Positions 7,479 to 14,048 of a DNA stretch of 17,221 bases are shown in pieces. A program made the position numbers and the translations under genes. The first letter of the stretch is position 1. Every line of letters begins with the position of its first letter. Origin of the DNA: Cyanobacteria bacterium HKST-UBA02 (GTDB lineage Bacteria; Cyanobacteriota; Vampirovibrionia; Obscuribacterales; Obscuribacteraceae); assembly GCA_020431945.1 (NCBI GenBank), contig JAGQHH010000045.1, forward strand, positions 1 through 17,221. Direction: 5' to 3'. Under the pieces are notes generated by a model that was not told where the DNA came from, ran no database searches, and saw only the letters and a list, made by a program, of their open reading frames with translations.

Positions 7479-8261
7479 ATGAGAACGCAAGAAAAGGTGT
7501 TTTGCGACCTGTTCCATCGGAAGGGCGGGAGAATCGCTCTTTCGGGGCTGTATCGAGCTCGTCTCGGTCGCCGGGAGGGGCAGGGCATCTGGATTGTGGA
7601 CGGCTTCAAGGTCGTCAGAGACCTCTATCCGCCCTTTGTGATGGGTGGAAACGATCAGCGCTATCGTTTCAATCCTGATGACGACATCTGGATCGACAAC
7701 CGGATCGGTGTCGAGGAGCTCGAGTACACCATCGCTCACGAGCTCATCGAGCGCCGGCTCATGCTCGAAAAAGGCATGACCTACGAGAGGGCTCACAGTC
7801 AGGGTCTGGCTCTCGAGAAGAAGATGCGCATTCGCCATCGCAGGAGTGTCAAGAACCACGCTCGGAAGGTGGACAGCATGTTGCTGCCCTTCCTGCGCAT
7901 GCCCTTCGGGCGCGCCCGGGACGGTGTACGCGTCTTTATCGTCGATGGACCTCTGGTCCGGCGGGAGCTCGATGGAGACTTCTGCTTCGGTGCCAATGAC
8001 CTGGCTGCGGACTATGTCCCGGCTGGCGAGATCTGGCTCGATTCGGCGATGTCCTGCGAGCACGCTTACTATGCTCTCCTTCATCAGAGGGAAGAGCGCC
8101 GGCGTCTCGCTTCGGGAATGCCCTGGGACGATGCTTACGAGTCCGCTCTGGCTTTGCGAATCGCCGAGCAGAATCGTCAGGAGAGTCTTGCTCTCCGGCA
8201 CGAATCCCGGCTCCAGGAGGTCGCCTATGGCGTGCGGGAGCGCGGTGTCAAACGCGCTTGA
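7479..8261 (+). CDS. Internally duplicated HExxE-motif protein of unknown function
   Basis: A 260-residue protein; ATG 7479 has AGGAG seven bases upstream. It contains two copies of an about 80-residue unit, 37-115 and 151-232. Each runs IVDG-x-x-V-R, a G-x-ND turn, I-W-[IL]-D, then a helix with a conserved His, RR and GM, and an Ala-rich helix. Copy 1 has AHELIERR (H87, E88, E91) followed by a second AH (H106), which looks like a metal site of HExxE plus distal His type. In copy 2 the same positions are H202, Q203, E206 and Tyr, so that site appears lost. It is highly charged, with no signal or membrane segment. As the last gene of the peptidase operon it may be a metallopeptidase or a partner of its two neighbours. 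The family name is not known to me; metalloenzyme function is inference from the motif. Confidence 0.8.
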   Translation: MRTQEKVFCDLFHRKGGRIALSGLYRARLGRREGQGIWIVDGFKVVRDLYPPFVMGGNDQRYRFNPDDDIWIDNRIGVEELEYTIAHELIERRLMLEKGMTYERAHSQGLALEKKMRIRHRRSVKNHARKVDSMLLPFLRMPFGRARDGVRVFIVDGPLVRRELDGDFCFGANDLAADYVPAGEIWLDSAMSCEHAYYALLHQREERRRLASGMPWDDAYESALALRIAEQNRQESLALRHESRLQEVAYGVRERGVKRA

Positions 8262-8272
8262 CGCGGATTTGT

Positions 8273-8326
8273 GCGAAACAGCCGGGGTGAGACTTCATCA
8301 CCCTCGCTGTTTCGCTTTCTCTCTTT
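8273..8326 (+). terminator. Strong intrinsic terminator of the peptidase operon
   Basis: The left arm 8273-8290 begins GCGAAACAGC and the right arm 8298-8315 ends GCTGTTTCGC. Over 18 positions there is one mismatch and one G-U pair, with a 7-nt loop. The stem is followed directly by TTTCTCTCTTT (8316-8326). It starts 11 nt after the last stop codon of the operon, an ideal position. Confidence 0.9.
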
Positions 8327-8358
8327 AAAGACTAAAGAATATAGTAATAAGCCTGTGT

Positions 8359-8391
8359 CGAGAAAAGTCGACCTCATGGTCGGCTTTCTCG
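8359..8391 (-). terminator. Hairpin downstream of the minus-strand 140-residue gene
   Basis: The arms CGAGAAAAGTCGACC (8359-8373) and GGTCGGCTTTCTCG (8378-8391) pair with one mismatch and one bulge around a TCAT loop. On the minus strand it begins six nt after the stop codon at 8398. There is no tight U-tract, only a TTATTACTATATT stretch further on, so termination is likely but less certain than for the opposing plus-strand terminator. Confidence 0.55.
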
Positions 8392-8397
8392 TGGCAT

Positions 8398-8820
8398 TCA
8401 GGGTCGACCCAGCTCGTAGGGATTCCAGGTAACCAGGATTGACGTGCTGTACCAGAAAGCGCAGCTGGTGATGTCGCCGCCGCACTCCAGTCGGTAGCTG
8501 GTCAGACAGGGGTGGAGACCCTGCAGGCGGCAGTAATTGAAGACCTGTCTGGCGGCTGGATTCAGGCGGGAGACGAGCGGACATTTCCAGAATCTAGAAA
8601 CGATGCCGTAGGAAAAAGTAAACGGGTTGCTGTGGTGGCGATTGCCCTCATGAACCTTGCAAATCTCGGCAAAGTGCCTTCCCTCGCGATGGGCGGCGGC
8701 GATGATCCCGGGAATGTCATCGATGGCGGTCTGGACGCACTGAGACGGCTCTTCTGGGGACGGCGCGCCCTTAGATTGTTGCAAAACCCTCATTATCTGG
8801 CGTTTTAAGTTCGAATTCAT
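8398..8820 (-). CDS. Hypothetical protein, Cys-rich, 140 residues
   Basis: A monocistronic minus-strand gene of unknown function. The frame extends upstream to 9003, but ATG at 8820 is chosen because AGGAAAGGAAG lies just before it and the upstream residues look like non-coding translation. The protein has seven cysteines (28, 54, 80, 97, 105, 113, 120), a His-rich stretch near 57-63 (HEGNRHH), and a conserved-looking carboxyl half with aromatic residues (RFWKCPLV, NYCRLQGL, FWYSTSILVTWNPYE). No signal peptide or clear membrane segment is seen. A hairpin lies 6 nt after the stop and it converges on the peptidase operon. I do not recognise the family. The matched SD and terminator make a real gene likely. 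Confidence 0.65.
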   Translation of the reverse strand: MNSNLKRQIMRVLQQSKGAPSPEEPSQCVQTAIDDIPGIIAAAHREGRHFAEICKVHEGNRHHSNPFTFSYGIVSRFWKCPLVSRLNPAARQVFNYCRLQGLHPCLTSYRLECGGDITSCAFWYSTSILVTWNPYELGRP

Positions 8821-9230
8821 TGGTTCTTCCTTTCCTGTTTTTTTAATCCGGCCCCATCCACTGCGCGAAAGCGCCGGTAAGGGAATCAGGCTGAAAGGCA
8901 TTTTGGGTTCTGGGTTCTGTGGAGGGAGTCCTGGAATTATTAGTCGGTTTGATAATTTATTGTTGTCATGAGGTGTGCGTAAAAGCAATTGAAACTGGTC
9001 CAAATGGCCTGTGCCGCGACCGGATTCGGATGGTTTGACTCGTACTGGTATTGCCTGTGCGTTTCGAATTGGTCTTTCCCGATCGCAGCTATCCCTTCTT
9101 TCTTTCTTGAAGTAAAATTTACTAGACCTGATAGTGGCAATTCTTCTTAAAGAGCAAGCCTGTGGCTCCGTTTTAGGGAGTCCATCAGGCTTGGCTGGAA
9201 ACTTGGGTCTGGTGCCCTTCGATTAATCGG
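8821..9230. other. Intergenic region, no supported gene
   Basis: These 410 bases contain only short frames with AT-rich, low-complexity translations. The part near 8821-8835 is the RBS of the minus-strand gene at 8820. The stretch 8930-9000 is AT-rich and probably holds that gene's promoter, though I see no well-matched -35/-10 pair. GCGC-GAAA-GCGC near 8865 is a small tetraloop hairpin. The right end carries the hairpin at 9156-9192. Confidence 0.5.
9156..9192 (-). terminator. Hairpin downstream of the small-gene cluster
   Basis: AAGCCTG (9156-9162) and CAGGCTT (9186-9192) are perfect complements; inside them TGG/CCA and CTCC/GGAG extend the stem through two single-base bulges. It lies 39 nt beyond the stop of the minus-strand membrane-protein gene, a suitable place for the cluster's terminator. 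The following minus-strand sequence (GCTCTTTAAG) is only weakly U-rich. Confidence 0.45.
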
Positions 9231-9569
9231 TCAGGCCCGGGGCCGGCTCTTGAACTGGTCAGCCAGCCAGAAACGGTTGCGGACCACGGCATAGCCGCCG
9301 AGCAAACCGTAGATTGCCACCACGGGCAGGACCGCGTAGATGACATAGGCGAGACCGGCGAGCTCCATGCGGGCTACCTCACCGGTGGCCATGGGCCACA
9401 TGACGGAGGCGGTGCCGAAGAATACGGCAGCGCCGGCAAAGGCGACGAGGGTCCGGGCGAAGCCGCCACGGGTGGTGTCGCAGACGAAGCCGATCCAGCG
9501 CGAGAGCGCCCAGATCAGACCGACCGGAGAAAGGACCACGAGAGTCCAGAAGAGGATGAATTCGAGCAT
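9231..9569 (-). CDS. Small membrane protein, three predicted TM segments
   Basis: A 112-residue hydrophobic protein of unknown function. ATG at 9569 is chosen because it starts right at the first membrane segment and has GAGG (9583-9580) ten bases upstream; the frame runs back to 9638 through the hairpin region, which is unlikely to be coding. Predicted membrane segments are about 3-24, 39-60 and 71-95, with an arginine-containing loop (RWIGFVCDTTRGGFAR) between the first two and a short basic tail (RNRFWLADQFKSRPRA) that should be cytoplasmic. It is the last of three small minus-strand genes, separated from the zinc-ribbon gene by 125 nt that include a perfect hairpin, so it may be transcribed separately or at a different level. 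Confidence 0.65.
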   Translation of the reverse strand: MLEFILFWTLVVLSPVGLIWALSRWIGFVCDTTRGGFARTLVAFAGAAVFFGTASVMWPMATGEVARMELAGLAYVIYAVLPVVAIYGLLGGYAVVRNRFWLADQFKSRPRA

Positions 9570-9607
9570 TGCTGCAAGACCTCGATTTATAGGTGGTTTG
9601 GAAAGGA

Positions 9608-9641
9608 CCGGCAGCCGGAGACGACTGTCTCCGGCCACCGG
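9608..9641. repeat. Symmetrical hairpin, perfect 9-bp core
   Basis: GCCGGAGAC (9614-9622), loop GACT, GTCTCCGGC (9627-9635) is a perfect 9-bp stem. Outside a CA/CA internal loop, CCGG (9608-9611) can pair with CCGG (9638-9641), giving 13 bp in all. It lies between two minus-strand genes, about 50-85 nt after the zinc-ribbon stop codon. Without a U-tract it could be a terminator, an mRNA processing element or a small repeat unit. Confidence 0.55.
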
Positions 9642-9694
9642 CAGAATTTGAAGAACGACGATTCACCGGTCCAGAACCCTTGTCAGAGACGGGG

Positions 9695-9949
9695 TCAGAA
9701 CCAGTATTCCTGCATCGCTGTCAGGAAGTCCACGGAGAGGTCGGGTACATCGACATCTCCCAGCACTGCGTCGATGCCGCAGTAGGGGCACAGGGCAGTG
9801 CTCTCACCGTCCGTCCACTCCTTGATCTCGTCGCAGCGGAAGGTGGTGACGCAGTGGAAGCAGCCGCACAGGTCGCTGGACTCGATGGAGTCCCGGTGAT
9901 GCGAGCTGTACTGGTGCGCTTCCTGCAGCGTTTCGGTGGAATGAGCCAT
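9695..9949 (-). CDS. Small zinc-finger-like protein (CxCxxC ... CPxCG)
   Basis: An 84-residue, acidic, cytosolic protein. ATG 9949 has AGGAGA (9964-9959) nine bases upstream. Cysteines 28, 30 and 33 (CGCFHC), 39, and 54/57 (CPYCG) form a zinc-binding pattern, with EIKEW between the knuckles and a conserved GIDAVLGD after the second. The pattern LCGCFHC...F...EI.EW.D...TALCPYCGID is one I recall from small bacterial proteins of unknown function annotated as cytoplasmic proteins; that memory is not a search result. It is the middle gene of three, 41 nt downstream of another zinc-ribbon protein. A nucleic-acid-binding or protein-binding role is possible but unproven. Confidence 0.75.
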   Translation of the reverse strand: MAHSTETLQEAHQYSSHHRDSIESSDLCGCFHCVTTFRCDEIKEWTDGESTALCPYCGIDAVLGDVDVPDLSVDFLTAMQEYWF

Positions 9950-9990
9950 AGGCTGTTATCTCCTCTCGAGCAGGTTGATTGCCGAACCGA

Positions 9991-10212
9991 TTACTCCCAG
10001 GTGTGGGGCCGGATGCACATGCAGTCCCAGAGCAGGCGCTGGCAACCGCCGCAGCGGTTCTTGTAGGCCGGCTCGCAGGTCGTGCAGATGTCGGTGTATT
10101 TCATGCCTCCCTTGAGGGTGTCACCACAGGTGGGGCATGATTTCGCTGTCTCGACCGTGGTGCTCCCGGTCGGGGCGGCGCTGGATGAACGGTTCGTGGT
10201 TTCGTTGCACAT
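9991..10212 (-). CDS. Small double zinc-ribbon protein
   Basis: A 73-residue protein. ATG at 10212 is preferred over GTG at 10218 because the SD (GAGG just upstream of 10218) would overlap the GTG but sits six bases from the ATG. The amino end is a Ser/Thr-rich flexible tail. It is followed by CPTCGD (C26, C29), CTTC (C43, C46), CGGC (C54, C57) and CMC (C64, C66): enough cysteines for two zinc knuckles. No signal peptide. It is the first gene of the minus-strand small-gene cluster. Zinc ribbons of this size are often nucleic-acid-binding or assembly factors; no specific function can be assigned. Confidence 0.65.
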   Translation of the reverse strand: MCNETTNRSSSAAPTGSTTVETAKSCPTCGDTLKGGMKYTDICTTCEPAYKNRCGGCQRLLWDCMCIRPHTWE

Positions 10213-10665
10213 AAGCACCTCTTCACTTGTTACGTCTGTGGTAGTAGCTGTGGACAGCAGGATTACTGCACGGCTACGCGCTTCTTCTCGAGTCCCTCCT
10301 GCGCTTCCGGTCGAATTCCACTCCAGCTCCAGTCCGATACAGAACGCTGAGGGCGCTCGGCTTTCGACTTTTCATGGTTGAGATGGTGGGCTGGTTGGTT
10401 TCTTACAGAATCGAAGTAAAGAGAAAGAGAAGACTCCCTTTACTACAAAACCTGAACAGTCAACTCAATAAGTTTTTGATTTCGAAGGGTAAAAGAGCAT
10501 AAAGAGTAGTTTATAGAATTCAAGACCATTGCCGGTCTCCCTGGACGTCGAAACCTCAGTACCGCGGTGGTAAGGATTGTTGTCAAGAGTGCTCGCCGCC
10601 ATTCCAGGTGGCTAGCGCAGCTGGGAGAGAGACAGCGAATCAGGCGGAAAGGAGGACAGACCTGT
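10213..10665. other. Intergenic region with AT-rich core
   Basis: No gene is supported in these 453 bases. The core 10380-10520 is AT-rich and should hold the promoter of the minus-strand small-gene cluster. Candidates on the minus strand are TATAAA (10515-10510), without a good -35, and TTGAGT (10468-10463) 17 nt before TAGTAA (10445-10440), a weak match. The right end lies downstream of the DUF3060 gene and shows GGACAGACCTGTCT near 10650, too tight for a normal hairpin loop. Confidence 0.45.
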
Positions 10666-11898
10666 CTAGCGCGTCAGAGCGTGTCTGCTGATGCTGTTGT
10701 TGTGACCGGTATCGAAAATTCTGGGCACGATTCCATTGGGTCCCTGGCTCCAGGTGACGCGATTGTCGTGACCTGTGACCCCTATGGAGCCTATGGTCTC
10801 GAGGACAACGCGATTGTCGTGACCCATGATGTTGATTGCCTGGCAGTAGCCGCGAACCGTCACCTGGTTGTTTCTGCCGGTGATGGCGATGCGTTGCCCG
10901 TTACAGTCGATCACTCTGGTCTGATCGCGGCCGGCAATAGTGATGTTTGCGCTGCCGCCTGAACCGAGGACTCCGTCGACAGTGCCCAGGGCTGTGTCGA
11001 TTCCGGCCCTGGCGAAATTGCCGATGGTGGCACCGAGACCGCCAATGTTGACTCCGCCGGGGGTTACAGAGATACCGGTATTCGCCCCGGGGGTATTGGC
11101 GCCGATTTGAATTCCGCCGGGTCCGATCCCGATTCCGGCATCAGCTCCCGGTGTCGTGCTGCCGATATTGATGCCGCCCGGACCGATGCCTATGCCGGCA
11201 TTGGCTCCTGGGGCACCGACTGAAATTCCACCCGGCCCGATGCCGACTTGGGACTGAGCCCCGGGTGTGTAGCTGTTGATGTTGATGGCGGAAGGCTCAC
11301 CGGAGTTGATTCTGACAGTGTCGGTGGATGTCGGTGTCGAGGAGACTATGGTTATGTTGCCGCCGTTTCCCGGAGCAGAGCCGGCATGGCTTGCCGAGAG
11401 GCTGGCATCGTCCTGACGCGCATTGCCTTGCAGTGGTCCGGTTTTTCTCGCGGTTGCGTTCTGCATCGCCTCGAGACGGTCCAGGAGAGCCCGGGCTTTG
11501 AAGAGGTCGATCCGAGACCGGGTGAAAAACTCGATAGCCTGGTTTCGATCGCCGGATGACGCCTGGCTGCTTGCTTTGCGCGCCAGATCCAGGGCGCTGT
11601 TGGCTGCCGCTGCGATGGCGGTGTCGGAAGGAGCGGCGGGCAGGGTCTTGCTGATCTTTTCCCGGGCCAGGTTGAAGTCTTTCTGGCTTTTTTCCTTCTC
11701 GGCATTCGAGAGGGGAAACTCGAGACGGCTCTCGAAATCGGCCAGAGCCTGCCTGGTACCCTCGATGGCGCTTTTAGCCTCGAGTATCGGTCCCTGGCTC
11801 GGGCTATGACCCTGGCTCGAGACCGGGGCAGGAAAGCCCGCCGTCAGTAGAAGAGAGAGGCTCAGAAGGGGAATGAATTCTCTTGTGTGACGGAACAT
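10666..11898 (-). CDS. Secreted DUF3060 protein with glycine-rich repeats
   Basis: A 410-residue exported protein. ATG 11898 is chosen because MFRHTREFIP followed by a Leu-rich core forms a signal peptide (cleavage near 28, after VSS), with GAGGAG 10 nt upstream. Residues about 35-150 are helical and charged, coiled-coil-like. Residues 212-288 hold four about 20-residue repeats of the type PGAxxGIGIGPGGINIG. Residues about 328-405 form a DUF3060-like domain: repeated short units such as AITGRNNQVTV, INIMGHDNRVVL and GVTGHDNRVTW, opening with DCNGQ and a second Cys at 352, typical of a small beta-helix or beta-roll. It probably sits outside the membrane or on the surface. It is transcribed divergently from the TadG-like/kinase operon across 156 nt, with a good promoter upstream. 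The biochemical role of DUF3060 is unknown. Confidence 0.8.
   Translation of the reverse strand: MFRHTREFIPLLSLSLLLTAGFPAPVSSQGHSPSQGPILEAKSAIEGTRQALADFESRLEFPLSNAEKEKSQKDFNLAREKISKTLPAAPSDTAIAAAANSALDLARKASSQASSGDRNQAIEFFTRSRIDLFKARALLDRLEAMQNATARKTGPLQGNARQDDASLSASHAGSAPGNGGNITIVSSTPTSTDTVRINSGEPSAININSYTPGAQSQVGIGPGGISVGAPGANAGIGIGPGGINIGSTTPGADAGIGIGPGGIQIGANTPGANTGISVTPGGVNIGGLGATIGNFARAGIDTALGTVDGVLGSGGSANITIAGRDQTRVIDCNGQRIAITGRNNQVTVRGYCQAINIMGHDNRVVLETIGSIGVTGHDNRVTWSQGPNGIVPRIFDTGHNNSISRHALTR
11035..11265 (-). repeat. In-gene tandem repeat, four units of about 60 bp
   Basis: Four consecutive units encode PGA-x-x-GIGIGPGG-[IV]-x-[IV]-G with starts at residues 212, 230, 250 and 270 of the DUF3060 protein. 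The first unit is two residues shorter and the last has diverged (GISVTPGG). In-frame tandem duplication is the simplest origin, and copy number may vary between strains. Confidence 0.8.
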
Positions 11899-11940
11899 GC
11901 GCAGTTTTCTCCTCTGGATCGCATCGTCGTGGACTGAGTG

Positions 11941-11969
11941 ATTTTCTACCAATGTCCCGGGGGCGTCAA
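11941..11969 (-). promoter_or_regulatory. Sigma-70-like promoter of the DUF3060 gene
   Basis: On the minus strand TTGACG (11969-11964) lies exactly 17 nt before GAAAAT (11946-11941), matching TTGACA at five of six and TATAAT at four of six positions. It would start transcription about 35 nt upstream of the ATG at 11898. It sits in the 156-nt gap shared with the divergent TadG-like gene. Confidence 0.45.
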
Positions 11970-12054
11970 ATTTGGTCGGGGTGCTAAGTCGGGCGTGGAT
12001 CTGGGCATATTTTCATTACTTAGTAAGCTGTACGCTCGCGGAACTCAGGGAAAT

Positions 12055-14037
12055 ATGCCGGCAAGAGGTAAAAAGGGAAACCTGCTTATCCTTATCACCT
12101 GCGTGATTGCGGGTATCATCCTGCTGCTCTTGTTTTTCATCCTGGGCTATATGCGCATCGTCGGCTCGAGCATGGAGCAGAAGACCGCCATCGAAGCAGC
12201 GGCCCTGGCTGCTGCCCGGGATATCAGCCGGATCGTCATCGAGGTTCCGGACATAGGCTTCATCGGAATCTCGGACTCGGCGCCCAATGGTTCTGCCACG
12301 ACCGCCGCAGACGGCTTCGATCTGAGCGTCAGCAGTATCAATACCCTGATTGGAACCGCCCGGCTCGATCTGATCATCGCCGACCGGATGGACATTCCCG
12401 AGTGGGAGGAGCTGGCCAGAGCGGACCTGGCTAGAGCCATCCAGGCGGGGACGCAGCTCGAGGCGGCTCTGGATGCGGCGGTGGCGCCGGGGGGCATGGG
12501 GGTCGACAAAGACGGGCAGAAAGTTAGCCCTTATCAGAGCGCCGAGTCGGCCTATGTGCAAAACCAGATCCGCCTCACCGGCTCGTCCAGTTATGTACCG
12601 GGCAGTCTCTCTCTGGAGATGGGAGTGCTTGGAGAGCCGACCAGAACGACCATACCCCTGCCCAACCCGACCAGCGCCGATCCCAGTTTGACCAATAGCA
12701 ACACCATAGGTGGGTTCTACAGCTCTTATACGAATCTGCCTTTTAAAGGCGAAAACTTCGTTTTTGCCGGGATCGGAGACTCAGTCACTCTTGTCGAGCA
12801 TAAGCGCTGGCGCCCCAGCCTCAATATCCTGCCTTACCAGTTTCGCTCCATAGTCAGAGCCCAGGCGGTGCAGGAGCTGCATGACGCCAAGGCCGGCAAT
12901 CGCCAGGTGCAGGCAGTGGCTGCCGCACAGACCGCTTCGGTTTTCGACCCGAGACCGGCACCCGGGGCTCTGACGATAAGCTTTCCTGATGGCAGACCGG
13001 ATGGGCCCGAGTCTCTCAACAAACCTCTCGATCTCTATGGAGCCAGTCTCAGTCAGGGATCGGACAGCTCGGACTATTACTTCATCCAGGACGGCGATTT
13101 CCCGATAGCGATCAATAGCCGGGTGCAGTACGACGGCAACTGGCCGATTACCAGCGACCCCAACCGGCTCGCCTCATCAGCATGCAAGCTGGCTGCTTAT
13201 GACTGGATCCGGCGTGCCGGCACGAGAGCCAATATAGACAGCCTGGTGGGTATGCACAATACGATTTTCAATCCTCAGGGTCCCGATGTCCCCTGGCCTC
13301 CGAGCAATCCCCAGGGCAATATCCCGGACGGGATCATGCATATCTACAAGTTCGATCGTGATGGAGTGGTGGTCTACCGGAGCAAGCCAATCAAGCCGTA
13401 TCCGTGGTACTGCGTGAGCGACAAGCAGACGCTTGTCGAGTGTTATGAAGCCATCACCAACGGTGCAACTGCTTTCTCTGTCCAGCCTGTGCCTCTGCAG
13501 ATCATTCCCGGGCTGGCGATTCCAGCCGGCAAGGTGGAGTTTACGCCGCAGTACGATCTCTTCGTGAGGATCTATTCTCGCCGTCTAGGCAAGTCCGTTG
13601 GCGGCAAGCATGGCGGCGAGCCCATGGACAACGACTATGTAAGTTACGGCAATGTAGAGCCTCTCAAGCTTTCCCTGGAAGGCACCCGGGGCCGGGCCAG
13701 TTATCCGAGCCTCTCGCGCTGGTATATCGGCGCCAAGACCAAGAGCGCCTCTACCGGTATCGGCATCGGTGCCATTCCAACCCTGATGCCTCAAGATGAC
13801 TTCGCGTTCAAGTGGGGAATCATCAGCTCGAACTCCACGGCAAGCCCCAACGTCGATCGAGGCGGTGGGCTCTATGAAAAATATGATGCTACAGGCAGTG
13901 GCTTGCGGCAGACTTATCAGCGGACCGGATCGGTTGCCGATATCCGCTTCCGCAGGCTGGTCAAGGCCACCGACCCGATTTCCGGAATTCTAGCCATTTT
14001 TGCCGGACGCCAGGTCGGCTATGTCGGCGAGAAATAG
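12055..14037 (+). CDS. TadE/TadG-like pilus-assembly (pseudopilin-type) protein
   Basis: A 660-residue protein anchored by one amino-terminal membrane helix. ATG 12055 is chosen over the longer frame (from 11938) because MPARGKKGN immediately precedes the helix and AGGG lies five bases upstream. The start resembles TadE/TadG: basic residues, RGKKGNLLILIT, a hydrophobic helix about 9-31, then a polar helix with EQKTAIEAAALAAARDIS, the aaDaAALAaA-type segment of that family. The remaining roughly 600 residues are extracytoplasmic, rich in Ser, Pro, Gly and Tyr, with no repeat or enzyme motif I recognise. The large size fits TadG-like rather than TadE-like proteins. It is followed after 11 nt by a Ser/Thr kinase, so the two are probably one operon. 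No other tad genes (ATPase, prepilin peptidase) are in the window. Confidence 0.65.
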   Translation: MPARGKKGNLLILITCVIAGIILLLLFFILGYMRIVGSSMEQKTAIEAAALAAARDISRIVIEVPDIGFIGISDSAPNGSATTAADGFDLSVSSINTLIGTARLDLIIADRMDIPEWEELARADLARAIQAGTQLEAALDAAVAPGGMGVDKDGQKVSPYQSAESAYVQNQIRLTGSSSYVPGSLSLEMGVLGEPTRTTIPLPNPTSADPSLTNSNTIGGFYSSYTNLPFKGENFVFAGIGDSVTLVEHKRWRPSLNILPYQFRSIVRAQAVQELHDAKAGNRQVQAVAAAQTASVFDPRPAPGALTISFPDGRPDGPESLNKPLDLYGASLSQGSDSSDYYFIQDGDFPIAINSRVQYDGNWPITSDPNRLASSACKLAAYDWIRRAGTRANIDSLVGMHNTIFNPQGPDVPWPPSNPQGNIPDGIMHIYKFDRDGVVVYRSKPIKPYPWYCVSDKQTLVECYEAITNGATAFSVQPVPLQIIPGLAIPAGKVEFTPQYDLFVRIYSRRLGKSVGGKHGGEPMDNDYVSYGNVEPLKLSLEGTRGRASYPSLSRWYIGAKTKSASTGIGIGAIPTLMPQDDFAFKWGIISSNSTASPNVDRGGGLYEKYDATGSGLRQTYQRTGSVADIRFRRLVKATDPISGILAIFAGRQVGYVGEK

Positions 14038-14048
14038 ACCCTGAGCCT

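Noticed and set aside
6849..8201. A 450-residue open frame on the minus strand
   Set aside because: It lies antisense to the S58, C39-like and HExxE genes, all of which have clear motifs and SD sites. Long antisense frames are common in GC-rich DNA, and its translation shows no domain.
8940..9140. A 66-residue minus-strand frame in the 8.8-9.2 kb gap
   Set aside because: No SD, AT-biased composition unlike the other genes and no motif; treated as non-coding.
9156..9192. Possible tRNA or structured RNA gene
   Set aside because: Only a single bulged stem is seen; no cloverleaf, anticodon arm or T-arm consensus.
10567..10962. A 131-residue plus-strand frame with a repeated AIVVT-type pattern
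   Set aside because: The apparent repeats are the antisense image of the DUF3060 units (GHDNRV) on the other strand.
11938..12054. Extension of the TadG-like gene to the ATG at 11938
   Set aside because: It would cover the divergent promoter region and put 39 residues before the membrane helix; the ATG at 12055 fits the family layout.
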